Source: VBDM01 sp049802235 (GTDB taxonomy: Bacteria; Pseudomonadota; Gammaproteobacteria; Burkholderiales; SG8-39). From it: a stretch of DNA of 64,000 nt. Below, in pieces: positions 17,211 through 27,393 of the stretch. Every line of letters starts with the position of its first letter. Within the stretch, counting starts at the first letter, position 1. A program made the translations under genes and the position numbers. The notes under the pieces are model-generated. The model made no database searches. It was not told where the DNA came from and saw only the letters and a list, made by a program, of their open reading frames with translations. The stretch is from assembly GCA_049802235.1 (NCBI GenBank), contig JBARMB010000051.1, positions 21,746 to 85,745 of the forward strand. The letters are read 5' to 3'.

Positions 17211-18974
17211 ATGATTTCACGACGAGTTTCCACGACAGCTTGCGTGCTTTTGCTGGCAGCCTGCAGCCAGGCGCCGATGCGGCCGTCGGACACGCACATC
17301 CGCACTGGTGCGGCGCCGCCTGCCGGAACAGCCCCCGCGCCTGTGCAGATTTCAACGGTTCTGCCAAAACCGAAACCGACGCTGCGCCCGGAAACCTACA
17401 GCGTCGTCGTCAACAACGTGAAAGTGCAGGAATTGCTGTTTGCTCTGGCCCGCGACGCCAAACTCAATATCGACATCCATCCCGGCATCGGCGGCGTGAT
17501 CACGTTGAACGCCATCGACCAGACCCTGCCGCAGCTCCTGTCGCGAATCGCCAGGCAGGTCGACATGCGCTGGGAACTCGACGGCCCCAACCTCGCCGTG
17601 ATGCCGGACACGCCTTACCTGCGCGTATACAAAATCGATTACGTCAACATGGAAAGAACCACCACGGGCACGGTGGGGGTTTCCGGCCAAATCACCGGTG
17701 GGGGCGCAAGCGCAGGAGGCGGTGGAGCCGCCACCGGCGCTGGCGCCAATGCGTCCAGCACCACGGTGCGCAACTCCTCGAGCAACAAGTTCTGGGAAAC
17801 GCTGGAAAAAAATATCAAAGACATCCTGCACGAAACCGACAAGATTCTCCCCGGCGGGACCGCCACAGCGCAGACACCTCCCGCGGCACCAGCCGCGGGG
17901 ACTGCCGGTGCGCCGCCCACAGCAGGCTTTCCGGGAAGCACGCCCGCTGCGCCGACACCGAACGTAACCTTCCGCGAGGCCGCCTCGGTCATCGCCAACC
18001 CCGAAGCCGGCGTACTTATCATCCGCGCCACTTCGCGCCAGCACGAAAAACTCCAGGAGTTCCTCGACCAGGTAATGGCCAGCGCCAAGCGCCAAGTCCT
18101 GATCGAGGCCACGATTGCCCAAGTTCAACTCAGCAATCAATATCAGCAGGGAATCGACTGGTCGGTGCTGCGTCGCGGCACGACTGGAATTTCGCTGAAC
18201 CAGGTGTCCTCGGCGGCGGGACTGCCCAGCGCGCCGACTTTTCCAAATATCTTCACGATCAGCGGCGCAGCGGCGAATTTCGGGAACCTGAGCGCTGTGA
18301 TCCGCCTGCTCGACTCCTTCGGCACGGTGCGCGTGCTTTCCAGCCCAAAGATCTCAGTCATCAATAATCAACCCGCGGTACTTCGCGTCGTACGCAATAT
18401 TGTGTACTTCACGGTTCAGCCAGGCACGACCGTGGTAGCTTCAGGGGGCGGGGGTACGGTAATCGCGCCAGCGACGTTCACGACCACACCCAATACCGTA
18501 CCCGAAGGACTGGTCATGACTGTCATCCCGCAGATCAGCGAAAACGATGTAGTGCTACTCAATGTGCGTCCGACAATTACGCGCAAATTGCGCGACGTGC
18601 CTGACCCCAATCCAGCTCTCACCGCGGTGCCAAACCTGATCCCGGAAATGCAGACTCAGGAGATGGAATCGATGATCAGGGTCAACAGCAATCAGATCAC
18701 AGTAATGGGCGGTCTAATTCAGGATGCGATCAACGACACGGAGGACAACATACCGTGGCTCGACCGGATCCCGGGCATCGGCTCGATTTTCAGCTCGCGC
18801 AACCGCAGCAACACCAAGACCGAGCTGGTGATCTTTCTGCGCCCGGTAGTCGTGAAGGATCCGAGCATCGACGGCGATTTCCGCTCCTTCCGCAGCGCGC
18901 TGCCGGACGACAATTTCATCTCGCGCCCCAATGCGGGAAAATCCGTGCCCCAGAGCGGCCCGGTCGGACAATGA
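17211..18974 (+). CDS. mshL: Pilus/type II secretion-like secretin (MshL-type)
   Basis: The 587-residue outer-membrane secretin carries a lipoprotein signal (lipobox LLAAC near residue 17). Its N-domains begin near residue 60, with VQELLFALARDAKLNIDIHP typical of STN/secretin N-terminal domains. A Gly/Ala-rich low-complexity stretch spans about residues 160-250. The C-terminal secretin barrel includes RVLSSPKISVINNQPA, a Gly-rich gate region and VMGGLIQDAINDTEDNIPWLDRIPGIGSIF. An AAGGATTCGGAG ribosome-binding site precedes the ATG. The gene overlaps mshN by 4 bp. Confidence 0.92.
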   Translation: MISRRVSTTACVLLLAACSQAPMRPSDTHIRTGAAPPAGTAPAPVQISTVLPKPKPTLRPETYSVVVNNVKVQELLFALARDAKLNIDIHPGIGGVITLNAIDQTLPQLLSRIARQVDMRWELDGPNLAVMPDTPYLRVYKIDYVNMERTTTGTVGVSGQITGGGASAGGGGAATGAGANASSTTVRNSSSNKFWETLEKNIKDILHETDKILPGGTATAQTPPAAPAAGTAGAPPTAGFPGSTPAAPTPNVTFREAASVIANPEAGVLIIRATSRQHEKLQEFLDQVMASAKRQVLIEATIAQVQLSNQYQQGIDWSVLRRGTTGISLNQVSSAAGLPSAPTFPNIFTISGAAANFGNLSAVIRLLDSFGTVRVLSSPKISVINNQPAVLRVVRNIVYFTVQPGTTVVASGGGGTVIAPATFTTTPNTVPEGLVMTVIPQISENDVVLLNVRPTITRKLRDVPDPNPALTAVPNLIPEMQTQEMESMIRVNSNQITVMGGLIQDAINDTEDNIPWLDRIPGIGSIFSSRNRSNTKTELVIFLRPVVVKDPSIDGDFRSFRSALPDDNFISRPNAGKSVPQSGPVGQ

Positions 18975-20266
18975 GCCTGCTGCTCGAAGCGCTGAAGAAG
19001 GCCGAACTCGCCAAGCAGGGCGCCCAGCCCCCGGCGGAAAGCGCCGTGCGCGAAGCGCCGTCCGAAACCGAGCCCGCGGCCGAGCCCGCGACGCCTGTGT
19101 TCACGCGCGAAAGGCTTCCCGACATCACGCAGCCGCTTGAGATCCTCACCGACGATCTGCCTTCGGCCGGACAGAGGGCGACGATCAGCCCGGCAACACA
19201 GCCTGAACCGCCGGTGCTGGAGGTTCGCGCGGAGCCGCCGCTTGCGCGACATGCTGCAGGCAAGGCCGAGCCGGCCGCGCAACGCCAGGCGGCTCGACAA
19301 CTGTTCGAGGCGAAGGAAATGGATTACAACCCGAGACGGCCGTTCCACCTCATTTTGGGCGCTTTGATCGTAGTCGCGCTGGGTTACGGCGGCTATGTCT
19401 GGTGGCAAACGCAGCCGAAGTCGATTTACAGCGCACAGGCGCCAAGCGAAACGCCGCCCCAGGTTGCGACGGCAAAGGAAACTCCGGGAATCCCGCAGTC
19501 CCCTGCCCCGGTGGCTGCGATTGCACCGGCCGCTTCTCCAGACGCGCCGGCGGCACGGGCAACGAGACCGGCAGCACGGCAGCGCACAGCGCCGAGCGGC
19601 TCGACATTTGTGCGGCGCGAGTCCGCAAAAACCGCTTCAGTCGCCGATGCCGAGCGGCCGGGGTCGCGCACTCCCATCCTGATCACCCCGCCCGCGCTCG
19701 AGGTGGATCCGCTGATCGAGCGCGCCTACGAAGCATTCCAGAGGGACGATCTTGCTTCCGCCCGGGGGCTGTACGAACAAGTGCTCGCGCGCCAGTCGAA
19801 CCACCGCGACGCGCTGCTCGGTCTGGCGGCGATCGACATCAGGAACGGCCACTACGACACCGCGGAGATGCGCTATCGGAAGCTACTCGAGGCCGACCCG
19901 CGCGACGCGCAAGCGCAGGCCGCCCTCATCGCGCTGCGCGGACAGGTCGACCCGGTGCTCTCGGAAAGCCGCATCAAAACCCTGCTGGCGACGCGGCCCG
20001 ATGCGACAGTCCTCTACTTCGCGCTCGGCAATCAGTACGCGCTGCAGTCCCGCTGGCCGGAGGCGCAAGCCGCGTACTTCAAGGCCTATAGCGCCGACCC
20101 GGAGAACCCGGACTACGCTTTCAATCTCGCTGTCAGCCTGGATCAACTGCGCCAGACGCGGCCTGCGCTCGATTATTACCGGCGGGCGCTGAACCTCGCC
20201 GAGACGCGCACGGGAAGCTTCGATCGCGCGCTGGTGGATGCCCGCGTCCGGGAACTGGGCAAGTAA
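18971..20266 (+). CDS. mshN: TPR pilus biogenesis protein (MshN-like)
   Basis: The ATG at 18971 overlaps the secretin stop (ATGA) and gives 431 residues starting MSLLLEALKKAELAK. A cytoplasmic N-terminus of about 120 residues precedes one membrane helix (LILGALIVVALGYGGYVWW). An Ala/Pro-rich linker follows, then at least four TPR-like units from about residue 240 (for example DDLASARGLYEQVLARQSNH). This arrangement matches MshN and suggests a periplasmic scaffold for the secretin or pilus platform. Confidence 0.82.
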   Translation: MSLLLEALKKAELAKQGAQPPAESAVREAPSETEPAAEPATPVFTRERLPDITQPLEILTDDLPSAGQRATISPATQPEPPVLEVRAEPPLARHAAGKAEPAAQRQAARQLFEAKEMDYNPRRPFHLILGALIVVALGYGGYVWWQTQPKSIYSAQAPSETPPQVATAKETPGIPQSPAPVAAIAPAASPDAPAARATRPAARQRTAPSGSTFVRRESAKTASVADAERPGSRTPILITPPALEVDPLIERAYEAFQRDDLASARGLYEQVLARQSNHRDALLGLAAIDIRNGHYDTAEMRYRKLLEADPRDAQAQAALIALRGQVDPVLSESRIKTLLATRPDATVLYFALGNQYALQSRWPEAQAAYFKAYSADPENPDYAFNLAVSLDQLRQTRPALDYYRRALNLAETRTGSFDRALVDARVRELGK

Positions 20267-20276
20267 CGTCTCGTTC

Positions 20277-22004
20277 ATGAAATCGCCTCGCGTGTCCGCG
20301 CAGGTTGTCGCCCCCCAGGCGAAGCGCCATATCGGCCAAATACTGATCTCGCAGGGAATCCTGACCGAGGATCAACTGCGCATCGCGCTGCTCGAGCAAC
20401 TGAAGACGAACCAACCGGTCGGCAAGCTTCTCGTCAACCTCGGTTTCGTCTCCGAAGCAACGTTGCGCGATGCGCTGTCGGAGAAGCTCGGACTGCAGAG
20501 CGTCGATCTGACCCAGATCGTGGTCGATTCGGTGGCGCTGGAGCTCGTTCCGCGAGAGTTCGCCAAGCGCCACAATGTCTTCCCGGTGGCGCTCGACCGC
20601 GAAGCGCGCAAACTCATCCTTGCCATTGCCGACACCAACAACATCGTCGCCCAGGACCAGGTGCGGGCGCAATTGCGGGGCGAGTTCGAGCTCGAATCGC
20701 GCCTCGCGGGCGAGACCGAGATCGCGCGCGCCATCGACCAGTACTACGGCCACGATTTCTCGATCGACGGCATCCTGCACGAGATCGAGACCGGCGAGGT
20801 CGACTACCAGAGCCTTCAGTCTTCGGGCGACGCCTACTCGCAGCCCGTGGTGCGCCTCATCTCGGCGCTGCTCGCCGATGCGGTGGAGCGCGGCGCCTCC
20901 GACATCCACTTCGAGCCGGAGCAGAATTTCCTTCGCATCCGCTACCGCATCGACGGCGTGTTGCGCCAGATCCGCTCTCTGCACAAGACCTACTGGCCGG
21001 CGATGGCGGTGCGCACCAAGGTGATGTCGAAGATGAACATCGCCGAGACGCGCGCGCCTCAGGACGGGCGCATCTCGCTCACTCTCACCGGCCGCGCGGT
21101 GGATTTCCGCGTTTCCTCGCAGGCGACGACACACGGCGAGAACATCGTGCTGCGGATCCTCGACCGCCAGAAAGGCATCGTGCCGCTCGACGGCCTGGGC
21201 CTCGGGCCCTCGCAGCTTGCGCTGCTGCACAAGATGATCGCGCGGCCCGAAGGCATCATCCTGGTGACCGGACCGACCGGCAGCGGCAAGACCACGACGC
21301 TCTATTCGGTGCTCAACCACATCAACAACGACGGCCTCAACATCATGACGCTCGAGGACCCGGTCGAGTACCCGATGACGCTGATCCGCCAGACTTCGGT
21401 CAACGAAGCGGCAAAAATGGATTTCGGCAACGGCATCCGCTCGCTCATGCGCCAGGACCCGGACGTGATCCTGGTCGGCGAGGTCCGCGACGAGGACACC
21501 GCCACCATGGCGTTCCGCGCCGCCATGACCGGCCACCAGGTGTACTCGACGCTTCACACCAACTCCGCCGTCGGCGTCGTCCCGCGCCTGCTCGACATCG
21601 GCATCGTCCCCGACATTCTCGCCGGCAACATCATCGGCGTTATCGCGCAGCGCCTCGTGAGGAAGCTCTGCAAACACTGCAAGCAGCCTTACGATGGGAA
21701 CGCCACCGAATGCGGCCTGCTCGGCGTGCCGGCTGGCCGCGCGCCGTCGATTTATCGGGCGGTGGGTTGCGACCATTGCGACTATCAGGGTTACACAGGC
21801 CGCCTGGCGATCATGGAAATCCTGAAGATGGACGGCGAGCTCGATGAGCTGGTCGCGCACCGCGCCACCGGACGCGAACTGCAGAAAGCGGCCCTCGCCA
21901 AGGGGTTTCGCACCCTCGCCGACGACGGTGCGCGCCGTGTGCTCGATGGCTCGACCTCGCTCGATGAGTTGATCCGCGTCGTCGACCTCACTGACCGAAT
22001 GTAG
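20277..22004 (+). CDS. mshE: Type IV pilus/type II secretion assembly ATPase (MshE-like)
   Basis: The 575-residue protein starts MKSPRVSAQVVAPQAKRHIG. Two N-terminal GspE/MshEN-type regions appear (ILISQGILTEDQLRIALLEQ near residue 25). The catalytic core has Walker A GPTGSGKTTTLY near residue 330, the Asp box TLEDPVEYP, Walker B QDPDVILVGEVRDEDTA and the His box STLHTNSA. A Cys pair CKHC is followed by CDHC, the zinc-binding tetracysteine typical of GspE. MshE N-domains of this type can bind cyclic-di-GMP; whether this one does is not decidable by eye. Confidence 0.93.
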   Translation: MKSPRVSAQVVAPQAKRHIGQILISQGILTEDQLRIALLEQLKTNQPVGKLLVNLGFVSEATLRDALSEKLGLQSVDLTQIVVDSVALELVPREFAKRHNVFPVALDREARKLILAIADTNNIVAQDQVRAQLRGEFELESRLAGETEIARAIDQYYGHDFSIDGILHEIETGEVDYQSLQSSGDAYSQPVVRLISALLADAVERGASDIHFEPEQNFLRIRYRIDGVLRQIRSLHKTYWPAMAVRTKVMSKMNIAETRAPQDGRISLTLTGRAVDFRVSSQATTHGENIVLRILDRQKGIVPLDGLGLGPSQLALLHKMIARPEGIILVTGPTGSGKTTTLYSVLNHINNDGLNIMTLEDPVEYPMTLIRQTSVNEAAKMDFGNGIRSLMRQDPDVILVGEVRDEDTATMAFRAAMTGHQVYSTLHTNSAVGVVPRLLDIGIVPDILAGNIIGVIAQRLVRKLCKHCKQPYDGNATECGLLGVPAGRAPSIYRAVGCDHCDYQGYTGRLAIMEILKMDGELDELVAHRATGRELQKAALAKGFRTLADDGARRVLDGSTSLDELIRVVDLTDRM

Positions 22005-22051
22005 CAGCGGCCCGCCGCAGCGCGCGCCGCCACGGGGGGCCGGAACTGATC

Positions 22052-23257
22052 ATGGCACTGTTCATCTACAAAGCTATCGACGGCCGGGGCAAGGCGATCC
22101 TGGGCCAGATCGAGGCGACGAATCTCGTCGACCTCGAGATGCGCCTGAAGCGCATGGGCCTGGACCTGATCAAGGGCGGGCCGACCCGGCGCGGCGAGGG
22201 CCTGCTGCGCGCCGGGTCGATCAAGCGGGCCGAGCTGATCAACTTCTGCTTCCACCTCGAGCAGCTCATCAGCGCCGGCGTGCCGCTGGTGGAAGGCCTC
22301 ACCGACTTGCGCGACAGCGTCGAGAACACCCGTTTCCGCGAGGTCATCTCGGGGATGGTCGAGAGCATCCAGGGCGGGGCAAGCCTGTCACAATCCCTCG
22401 GCGATTATTCCGTCGTGTTCAGTCCGGTGTTCGCGAGCCTCATTCGCGCCGGCGAGCAGACCGGACGCCTGCCCGATGTCCTGAAGAGCCTTGCCGACAA
22501 CCTGAAGTGGGAAGATGAGCTGGCCGCGCAAACAAAGAAGCTCATCATGTACCCGGCGTTTGTGGGTTCGATCGTGGTGGTGGCGATTTTTTTCCTGATG
22601 ATCTACCTCGTGCCGCAGATGGTCGGATTCATCAGAAACCTGGGCCAGCAGATCCCGCTGCAGACCCGGATTCTCATCGAGGTGTCGGCATTCTTCGTCA
22701 ATTACTGGTGGGCTCTCATCATCGTGCCGATCGTACTATTCGCCGCATTGAAAACCGCGGCCAAGGCCAATCCGCTGGTCCGCTACCAAATCGACCTCGC
22801 CAAGCTCCGCGTGCCTTTCCTCGGCGACATCCTGCGCAAGATCATCCTGTCGCGCTTCGCCAGCACTTTTGCGCTGATGTACTCCTCGGGCATCACCATC
22901 CTGGACGCCATCCGCAGCTCCGAGGAAATAGCCGGCAACCTGGTGATCCGGGAAGGACTGCGGATGGCCGGAGAGCAGATCGCCGAGGGCAAGAATGTCA
23001 CCGGCGCATTTCAGGATGTCGGGCTGTTCCCGCCGCTGGTGGTGCGCATGCTGCGCGTGGGCGAGAACACCGGCGCGCTCGACACCGCGCTGCTGAATGT
23101 GTCCTATTTTTACAACCGTGAAGTGCGCGAGTCGATCGCCAGGGTCCAGATTATGATCGAGCCCGCGCTGACGGTGATCCTCGGTACCATTCTCGGCTGG
23201 GTGATGCTGTCGGTGCTAGGGCCGATCTACGACGTCATCAGCAAGATTAAAGTGTAG
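22052..23257 (+). CDS. mshG: Pilus inner-membrane platform protein (MshG/GspF family)
   Basis: The 401-residue protein has two GspF repeats. The first is near residues 65-190 (FCFHLEQLISAGVPLVEGL) and the second near 265-395 (FASTFALMYSSGITILDAI). Three membrane segments lie at about 165-190, 215-235 and 370-395. The N-terminus FIYKAIDGRGKAILG is standard for the family. It lies 47 bp after the ATPase gene and 2 bp before the next gene. Confidence 0.94.
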   Translation: MALFIYKAIDGRGKAILGQIEATNLVDLEMRLKRMGLDLIKGGPTRRGEGLLRAGSIKRAELINFCFHLEQLISAGVPLVEGLTDLRDSVENTRFREVISGMVESIQGGASLSQSLGDYSVVFSPVFASLIRAGEQTGRLPDVLKSLADNLKWEDELAAQTKKLIMYPAFVGSIVVVAIFFLMIYLVPQMVGFIRNLGQQIPLQTRILIEVSAFFVNYWWALIIVPIVLFAALKTAAKANPLVRYQIDLAKLRVPFLGDILRKIILSRFASTFALMYSSGITILDAIRSSEEIAGNLVIREGLRMAGEQIAEGKNVTGAFQDVGLFPPLVVRMLRVGENTGALDTALLNVSYFYNREVRESIARVQIMIEPALTVILGTILGWVMLSVLGPIYDVISKIKV

Positions 23258-23259
23258 CC

Positions 23260-24813
23260 ATGCCCGACAAGCGCCTGCTCTACTTCACCTCGCTACGAAC
23301 CGTCGCCTATTGCTGGAGGAACGGCCGGCTCGCACGGGAAGAGGCGTTCAGCCTAGATGAGAACGGGGTCGCGGCCTTCTCCCGATACGTTGCCGCAGCG
23401 CCGGACAGCCTGTTCTACGTCCTCGCCGACGTCGTCGAGGAGGATTTTTTCCAGGAGAACATTCCCTACATCCGCGGCGCGGATCGACGCACGCTGCTGG
23501 CGCGCAAGCTCGCCCAGCGCTACCGCGACACCAGCCTGGCTCTGGCGCTATCGCTCGGGACCGAGACCGAAGACCGGCGCGAGGAACGGATCCTCTACAG
23601 CTCCTTCACCAACACGCAGCAGTTTCAGCCCTGGCTCGATGCGTTGCGATCGAGCCAGGCGCGCGTCGCCGGGGTATATTCGGTGGCGCTCACGGCGCCG
23701 CTCGTGGGCAAGAGCATCGGCTTCAGGGCGCCGCGCTACCTTCTCGTGAGCCTGCAACAGGGGGGCCTGAGGCAAAGCTTCGTCGAGAACGGTCGCATCC
23801 GTTTTTCGCGCCTCGGCCGAATCGACCTCAGCGATCCGCGTACCGTCGCGCAGGCTTGCGCCGCGGAGTCGGCCCGGATACAGCAGTACCTCACCAACAT
23901 GCGGATGGTGGAGCGCGAAGCGCCGCCGCTCGACGTGATCGTGCTCGCGCCCAGCGAGTACAAGTCGCTCTATGACGCCGCCTGCGTCAATGCCGCGCAG
24001 TTGCAGTTTCACGTACTCGATCTCGATCAGGTCGGGCGCCGGACCGGACTGAAGTCGGCGCCAGAGGAAACCCTCGCAGAGGGGTTGTTCCTGCACTTGC
24101 TCGCCGTTTCCCGAGCGGGCGAGCAGTACGCCGACGACAGCCTGCGCCGCTTCTACAACCTGTGGCGCGCACGGGTCGGCCTGATTACGGCAGGAGCCGC
24201 GGCGTTAGCGCTTTGCCTGGCGTTGTCGGGGCTGACGCTGTTCGACACCTATCAGGTCGATCAGCAGGCCGAGGCCGACCGTCAGCAGGAAGCCGCCGCG
24301 TCCCGGCAGTATGCGCGCACGAAGGCGAGCTTTCCCCCGACGCCGACCTTGACGGAAAATCTCAAGATCATAGTCAAGAACTACCTTTCGGTCCTGCGCC
24401 AGAGCGCTTCACCGAGCAACATGTTCGTCGACATCAGCCAAGCGCTCGCGAACTCGCCGCAGATCGAGTTGGAGAAGCTCGACTGGGAGATCGGTACGCC
24501 GAAGACAGCGGCTGGCGGCCGTGACGCTCCCAAGGCCCCGGACAGCACCGCGCCGGCCGCCGAGCCGCGCTACCAGGTCGCCGAGATCTCGGGACGGCTG
24601 CTCGTGCCCCAAGCCTCGGACTATCGCAACATCACCATGCTCATGGATCGGTTCGTCGAGGCGCTGCGCAGCCGGCCCGGCATGGAGGTGGTCAGCACTC
24701 GGCTGCCTTTCGACATCAACGCCGAAAAGAGCATCTCCGGAGACATCGGCGTCGAGCGCGGCGCCGAAGTGCCGCGGTTTTCGGTCGTCGTCAGCAAACG
24801 GCTCGGAACATGA
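23260..24813 (+). CDS. MshI-like inner-membrane assembly protein (PilM/PilN-type fusion)
   Basis: The 517-residue protein has an N-terminal cytoplasmic region of about 290 residues, which may be an actin-fold PilM-like part. One membrane helix follows (GLITAGAAALALCLALSGLTLF, about 305-327), then a periplasmic PilN-like region with a short coiled coil. A membrane-spanning PilM-PilN type chain is the MshI arrangement. The stop overlaps the next start by 4 bp. Assignment rests mainly on position and topology, so the symbol is left blank. Confidence 0.7.
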   Translation: MPDKRLLYFTSLRTVAYCWRNGRLAREEAFSLDENGVAAFSRYVAAAPDSLFYVLADVVEEDFFQENIPYIRGADRRTLLARKLAQRYRDTSLALALSLGTETEDRREERILYSSFTNTQQFQPWLDALRSSQARVAGVYSVALTAPLVGKSIGFRAPRYLLVSLQQGGLRQSFVENGRIRFSRLGRIDLSDPRTVAQACAAESARIQQYLTNMRMVEREAPPLDVIVLAPSEYKSLYDAACVNAAQLQFHVLDLDQVGRRTGLKSAPEETLAEGLFLHLLAVSRAGEQYADDSLRRFYNLWRARVGLITAGAAALALCLALSGLTLFDTYQVDQQAEADRQQEAAASRQYARTKASFPPTPTLTENLKIIVKNYLSVLRQSASPSNMFVDISQALANSPQIELEKLDWEIGTPKTAAGGRDAPKAPDSTAPAAEPRYQVAEISGRLLVPQASDYRNITMLMDRFVEALRSRPGMEVVSTRLPFDINAEKSISGDIGVERGAEVPRFSVVVSKRLGT

Positions 24814-25424
24814 AGATCGCGCGCGAAGATCTGAAGCGCCTGCGCCTACCGGCGATCATCGCCGCGGCGCTGATCGTGCTGGGAGCGGCAGCGATCGTGG
24901 TCAGCGAACATTATCTGGCGTCGGCGAAGACGGCCAGCGCGGCGGCGCGCGCCCAGCGCATTGCCGCACAGGACCGGATGTCCAAAGCCTCCGAGGAGGA
25001 GCGTGAAATCCGCGCGAGCATCGTCTTTTACAAGAAGATGCAGGACCAGGGCATGATCGGCTCGGAGAACCGTCTCGACTGGATCGAGTCGATCACCAGA
25101 ATCAAGGCGAGGCGCAAGCTGTTCGAGATCAATTACCACATCGAGGCGCAGAAACCGCTCGATTATCCCGGCGTCACTTCCAGCGGGGCAACGGTTTTCG
25201 TGGTCAGCCGGGTGAAGCTCGACATGACGCTTCTGCACGAGGAAGACCTGCTCAACTTTCTTTCCGATCTCCAGAACGCGGGAAAATCGCTTGTCTCGGT
25301 GCGCCGCTGCAGCACTGCGCGGCTCGACCGCGGCGGCTTGACTGCCAGCCAGACGCTGCTTCCGCGACTACGCTCCGAATGCCAGATCGATCTGATCACC
25401 CTGAAGGTCGGCAAAGCCGCCTGA
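24810..25424 (+). CDS. PilO/MshJ-like pilus assembly protein
   Basis: The 204-residue protein has one N-terminal membrane helix (LPAIIAAALIVLGAAAIVV) and a coiled coil at about residues 40-75. A small globular periplasmic part follows (VFVVSRVKLDMTLLHEEDLLNFLSD). Topology and position directly after the MshI-like gene match PilO/MshJ, which forms the inner-membrane alignment complex. It overlaps the preceding gene (ATGA). Confidence 0.7.
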   Translation: MKIAREDLKRLRLPAIIAAALIVLGAAAIVVSEHYLASAKTASAAARAQRIAAQDRMSKASEEEREIRASIVFYKKMQDQGMIGSENRLDWIESITRIKARRKLFEINYHIEAQKPLDYPGVTSSGATVFVVSRVKLDMTLLHEEDLLNFLSDLQNAGKSLVSVRRCSTARLDRGGLTASQTLLPRLRSECQIDLITLKVGKAA

Positions 25425-25438
25425 GCGTGGAAGACGCC

Positions 25439-25885
25439 ATGGTCCACCCGATGCACAAACTTCGCCTCCTCTCCTGCGGCGCCAGGCTCACGCTGACGCT
25501 GATTCTCGCCGCGCCGGCGCCGGCCGGCGCCGTCGACAATCTCGGCCGACTGTTCTTCACGCCGCAGCAACGCCAGGAACTCGACCGCCGCCGCCAGGCC
25601 AACACCGGAGAAACAGCGGTCATTCAGGAAAACCTGGTCACAGTGAACGGCCACGTCTCGCGCTCTTCCGGGAAGACCACGACCTGGATCAACGGCGTGC
25701 CGCAGGAAGACAGCCTGCCGACGCGGGATGCAACGCGTGATCCGGCGCGGGTCACGATCGGGGGCAGCGAAGGCGAAGCGAAAGTGGATCTCAAGGTCGG
25801 GCAGACGCTCGACAGGACGCGAGGCGATGTCAAGGACGGACTCGGCGGCGGGAAGATCGTGGTGCAGCCGGGCGCCAGGCGATAG
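25439..25885 (+). CDS. Small exported MshK-like pilus protein
   Basis: From the ATG at 25439, with GGAAGA upstream, the protein has 148 residues and a signal peptide ending near APAGAV. The mature part contains a short coiled segment (FTPQQRQELDRRRQ) and a small region with VTVNGHVSRSSGKTTTWINGVP. This resembles the MshK/GspB-type proteins that pair with the secretin. An ATG at 25451 is also possible. The function is inferred from position. Confidence 0.65.
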   Translation: MVHPMHKLRLLSCGARLTLTLILAAPAPAGAVDNLGRLFFTPQQRQELDRRRQANTGETAVIQENLVTVNGHVSRSSGKTTTWINGVPQEDSLPTRDATRDPARVTIGGSEGEAKVDLKVGQTLDRTRGDVKDGLGGGKIVVQPGARR

Positions 25886-25893
25886 CGGCGCCG

Positions 25894-27393
25894 ATGGCGA
25901 CACTCACGTCATACGGAAAGCAGCATGGCCTCGCACTGCTGATACTGCTGATCATGTTGGTGTTAGGGGGAGTCTTTCTCGCGGTAACCGCGATGAACAA
26001 GAGCAGCGCCGCTCTTGCGCTCGCTCGCGATCAGAAAACCCAGGCTGCGCTCGATCGCGCCAAACAGGCATTGCTTGCCTATGTGGCCACTGTAGCCGCA
26101 GAGAGTGAGATGAACTCGATCTCGCACAGCCCCAATCGAGGCGTGCCGGGCTACCTGCCGTGCCCCGACAAGGGCACATCGTTCGCCGAAGGCGACGAGG
26201 CTGGAACCTGTGACCCGGCATTGGTCAGCACCATCGGCAAGCTGCCTTGGCACTCGCTTGGTCTCGAGCCGCTCAGGGACGGCGATGGCGAATGCCTGTG
26301 GTATGCGGTGTCAGGCACCTACAAGGACAACCCGAATGGAGTCCGCATATCGAACATATCGAACATGATGAATTGGGACACGCCGGGATTGTTCGACGTG
26401 CTCGCCGCAGACGGCACCACCTACCTCACCGGCGGCAGTCCTTCCGCACGCGCGGTGGCGGTGATCTTCGCACCCGGTGCCGTCCTCGCCGGACAGAATC
26501 GTTCAAGCTCAGGCGGCACGCCCAACTGTGGCGGAAACTACACCGCGGCCAACTATCTGGAAACAGCGAACAGCATCAACAACTCTGCGGTGTCCACCGT
26601 GGCAAGCGCCATCACCCAGTTCATCGCCGGCCGGGCTTCCGACACATTCAACGACAGGCTGGTCTATATCACGCGCGACGAGCTCTGGACCGCGATCAAG
26701 AAGCGACCCGACTTCCAGGCACGGCTCAACGCACTGACGCGGAAAGTGGCGGAGTGCATTGCGCAGTACGGCACGCAAAACGGCGCCGGCATGGGCGACA
26801 AGCGGCTGCCGTGGGGCACCAATGTGTCGCTTTCCAGCTACGCAATCGATGCGCTATACAACGACTCCTTTTCCGACATGTCCGGACGCGTGTCTTACCG
26901 CGTAAACACTTCGCGCAGCGACACGTCGAACAGCATCAGCCTGTCGCCCAGCGGCTACCCGCCGCCCAGTGTCGACGCATCTCCCTACTATCTGTTTACC
27001 ACCTCTTCATACTGCCATCTGACCGGAACGCTCGGCGATCGCGACATCAACTGGTACTCCAACTGGAAAGATCATTTGTTTTATGCTGTAGCGGACAGAT
27101 TCAAACCCTCGGCTGTCCCGCCCACCCCGGCTTGCACCAGCGCCACCTGCTTAAAGATCAACAGCGGCAGTATTTATTATGCGGCAGTAGTGATGTTCGC
27201 CGGCGAACGGCTTGCCGGCCAGGTGCGCGACACCGATCCCGACCGCGCCAACATCGCTAATTATCTCGAGGGCAGCAACACGAGCTCCAACTCGAGCGGC
27301 AACAACAGCTACCAGACCGGTGCCGCTACCACCACCTTCAACGATATTCTCTACTGCATCGGGGAAAACCTTTCGGTCACGCCCTGCCCATGA
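25894..27393 (+). CDS. Large prepilin-like protein lacking the canonical GFTLxE motif
   Basis: The 499-residue protein begins with a short leader and a hydrophobic helix (HGLALLILLIMLVLGG) like a class III/PilX-type prepilin, but without the usual Glu at position 5. The extracellular part is rich in Ser, Asn, Thr and Tyr and has several Cys that could form disulfides, including CIGENLSVTPC near the end. It overlaps the next prepilin gene by 4 bp. I suggest a minor or tip pilin. The exact family is not recognised. Confidence 0.65.
   Translation: MATLTSYGKQHGLALLILLIMLVLGGVFLAVTAMNKSSAALALARDQKTQAALDRAKQALLAYVATVAAESEMNSISHSPNRGVPGYLPCPDKGTSFAEGDEAGTCDPALVSTIGKLPWHSLGLEPLRDGDGECLWYAVSGTYKDNPNGVRISNISNMMNWDTPGLFDVLAADGTTYLTGGSPSARAVAVIFAPGAVLAGQNRSSSGGTPNCGGNYTAANYLETANSINNSAVSTVASAITQFIAGRASDTFNDRLVYITRDELWTAIKKRPDFQARLNALTRKVAECIAQYGTQNGAGMGDKRLPWGTNVSLSSYAIDALYNDSFSDMSGRVSYRVNTSRSDTSNSISLSPSGYPPPSVDASPYYLFTTSSYCHLTGTLGDRDINWYSNWKDHLFYAVADRFKPSAVPPTPACTSATCLKINSGSIYYAAVVMFAGERLAGQVRDTDPDRANIANYLEGSNTSSNSSGNNSYQTGAATTTFNDILYCIGENLSVTPCP

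Noticed and set aside
20133..21860. 575-codon minus-strand frame
   Set aside because: It is antisense to the MshE-type ATPase with intact Walker and zinc motifs; it shows no motif of its own.
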